Source of the DNA: an uncultured Chloroflexota bacterium
GTDB lineage: Bacteria; Chloroflexota; Limnocylindria; Limnocylindrales; CSP1-4
Direction of reading: 5' to 3'
Length of the DNA: 5,987 nt
Assembly (NCBI GenBank): GCA_903930745.1
Contig: CAIYZX010000516.1
Location: 1 to 5,987 of the forward strand
Shown here one piece after another: positions 4,997-5,987 of this stretch. How positions within the stretch are numbered: the first letter of the stretch is position 1; each line of letters begins with the position of its first letter. The position numbers were made by a program, and so were the translations under genes. The notes under the pieces are model-generated. The model worked only from the letters and a program-made list of their open reading frames with translations. It was not told where the DNA came from and did not search any database.

Positions 4997-5987
4997 GAGT
5001 ACCGGCGTCTCAACCCCCACCACCCCCGCCGCTGGCGCGCTCCAGCCCATCGAGATCGTCCTGCCCATCGAGGGCATGACGTGCGCCTCGTGCGTCAACC
5101 GCATCGAGCGGTTCCTCAAGAAGACGCCGGGTGTGGAGGAGGCCGCGGTCAACCTCGCCACCGAGAAGGCCACCGTCCGCATCGACCCCACCCTGGGTGG
5201 CCGCGACGAGCTGGTCAAGGCCGTGGAGGCCGCGGGCTACGAGGTCAAGGCGGAGGCCCCCACGGCGGACGCGGCCACCGCGGCCCAGAAGGGCGGCACG
5301 CTGGACCTCGAGGCGGAGATGTCCGAGGAGGACCGCGAGCGCGAGGCCGCGCAGCGCGAGACCCTGCGGATGTCCGTCATCGCGATCGCCGCCGCGGCGG
5401 TCTTCATGGTGGCCATGTTCACGCCCCAGACGGTCATCGCCATGGAGGACGTGAACAAGCTCATCCTCTGGCCGGCCACCTTCATCCAGTTCTGGGCCGG
5501 CCGACGCTTCTACGAGCACGCCTGGCGCGCGGGCCGCCACGGCGGCGCCACCATGGACACCCTCGTGGCCGTTGGCACCAGCGCCGCCTGGGGGTACAGC
5601 GTCTTCGTGACGATGTGGCCGCAGATCATCCACGACGCCGGCCTCCACGCTGAGACCTACTTCGACTCCGCGACCGTGATCCTGGGCCTCATCCTGCTTG
5701 GCAAGTGGATGGAGGCCAGGGCCAAGGGCCGCACCACCGGCGCCATCCGCCGCCTCGTTGGGCTCCAGGCCACCACCGCCCGCCGCATCGCGAACGGCGT
5801 GGAGGAGGACGTGGATCTCGCGATCGTGGTCCCGGGCGATCTCCTCCGCGTCCGCCCCGGCGACAAGGTCCCGGTGGACGGCGTCCTCGTGGAGGGCTCC
5901 AGCGCCGTGGACGAGAGCATGCTCACCGGCGAGCCCATCCCCGCGGTGAAGCAGGCGGGCGACGAGGTCATCGGCGCCACCCTCAAC
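4995..5987 (+). CDS. copA: Copper-type heavy-metal P1B ATPase, N-terminal part (3' truncated by window)
   Basis: This is an inner-membrane ATP-driven pump that exports Cu(I) or related metals from the cytoplasm. The frame stays open to the last base, giving 331 residues. After a ~18-residue leader comes a metal-binding HMA domain with GMTCASC at 27-33, extending to about residue 85. A charged linker (86-125) follows, then membrane helices at about 126-142, 156-169, 188-206 and 225-239. The actuator domain starts near 255, with RPGDKVPVDG and the phosphatase loop TGE at 311-313. The CPx membrane motif, DKTG phosphorylation site and ATP-binding domain lie beyond the window, so the Cu(I) assignment rests on the HMA motif. 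The start is ATG 4995; no ribosome site precedes it (GGAGGG at 4952-4957 is too far), in line with a leaderless message. The next ATG (5076) would cut into the HMA domain. It is preceded by the repeat pair and has its own promoter. Confidence 0.93.
   Translation, partial: MSTGVSTPTTPAAGALQPIEIVLPIEGMTCASCVNRIERFLKKTPGVEEAAVNLATEKATVRIDPTLGGRDELVKAVEAAGYEVKAEAPTADAATAAQKGGTLDLEAEMSEEDREREAAQRETLRMSVIAIAAAAVFMVAMFTPQTVIAMEDVNKLILWPATFIQFWAGRRFYEHAWRAGRHGGATMDTLVAVGTSAAWGYSVFVTMWPQIIHDAGLHAETYFDSATVILGLILLGKWMEARAKGRTTGAIRRLVGLQATTARRIANGVEEDVDLAIVVPGDLLRVRPGDKVPVDGVLVEGSSAVDESMLTGEPIPAVKQAGDEVIGATLN

Overview
The window is a very G+C-rich bacterial chromosome segment. By counting sample lines, the dap genes are about three quarters G+C. 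Coding is dense, genes overlap by 4 bases, starts include GTG, and the last gene seems to have almost no 5' leader. This fits a high-GC free-living lineage such as Chloroflexota or a similar deep branch. The dapD product reads like the E. coli-type enzyme rather than the long actinobacterial type, which argues mildly against Actinobacteria. The lineage call is inference only.

Region 1 (1-2803, + strand) is a lysine/diaminopimelate operon: the 3' part of dapA, complete dapD, and a complete PLP-dependent decarboxylase in the lysA position. The genes overlap as GTGA and ATGA, so they are probably co-translated. They cover tetrahydrodipicolinate ring formation, its N-succinylation, and a final decarboxylation. 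The dapB, dapC and dapE functions lie elsewhere. The decarboxylase has motifs unlike classical diaminopimelate decarboxylase and more like the BtrK/exosortase-associated branch.

Region 2 (2804-4994) is an accessory stretch of lower G+C, about 60-67% in the lines counted. On the minus strand it holds a two-gene unit: an ECF-type sigma factor followed by a single-pass membrane protein that is a candidate anti-sigma regulator. This unit is bracketed by three copies of an unusual 149-bp structured repeat, one on the 3' side (2855-3003) and a tandem pair on the 5' side (4582-4730 and 4752-4900). Each copy contains three CAAC-N5-GTTG palindromes at fixed 73- and 63-bp spacing. In the most diverged copy all six palindrome arms have changed at the same position (A to G on left arms, T to C on right arms). 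I found no transposase or integrase. This repeat family is the most novel item in the window.

Region 3 (4979-5987, + strand) is the 5' part of a copper-type P1B ATPase gene (copA). Its -10-like box, a CsoR-like inverted repeat and its start codon nearly coincide, which suggests a leaderless, metal-repressed promoter. This gene is open at the right edge of the window.
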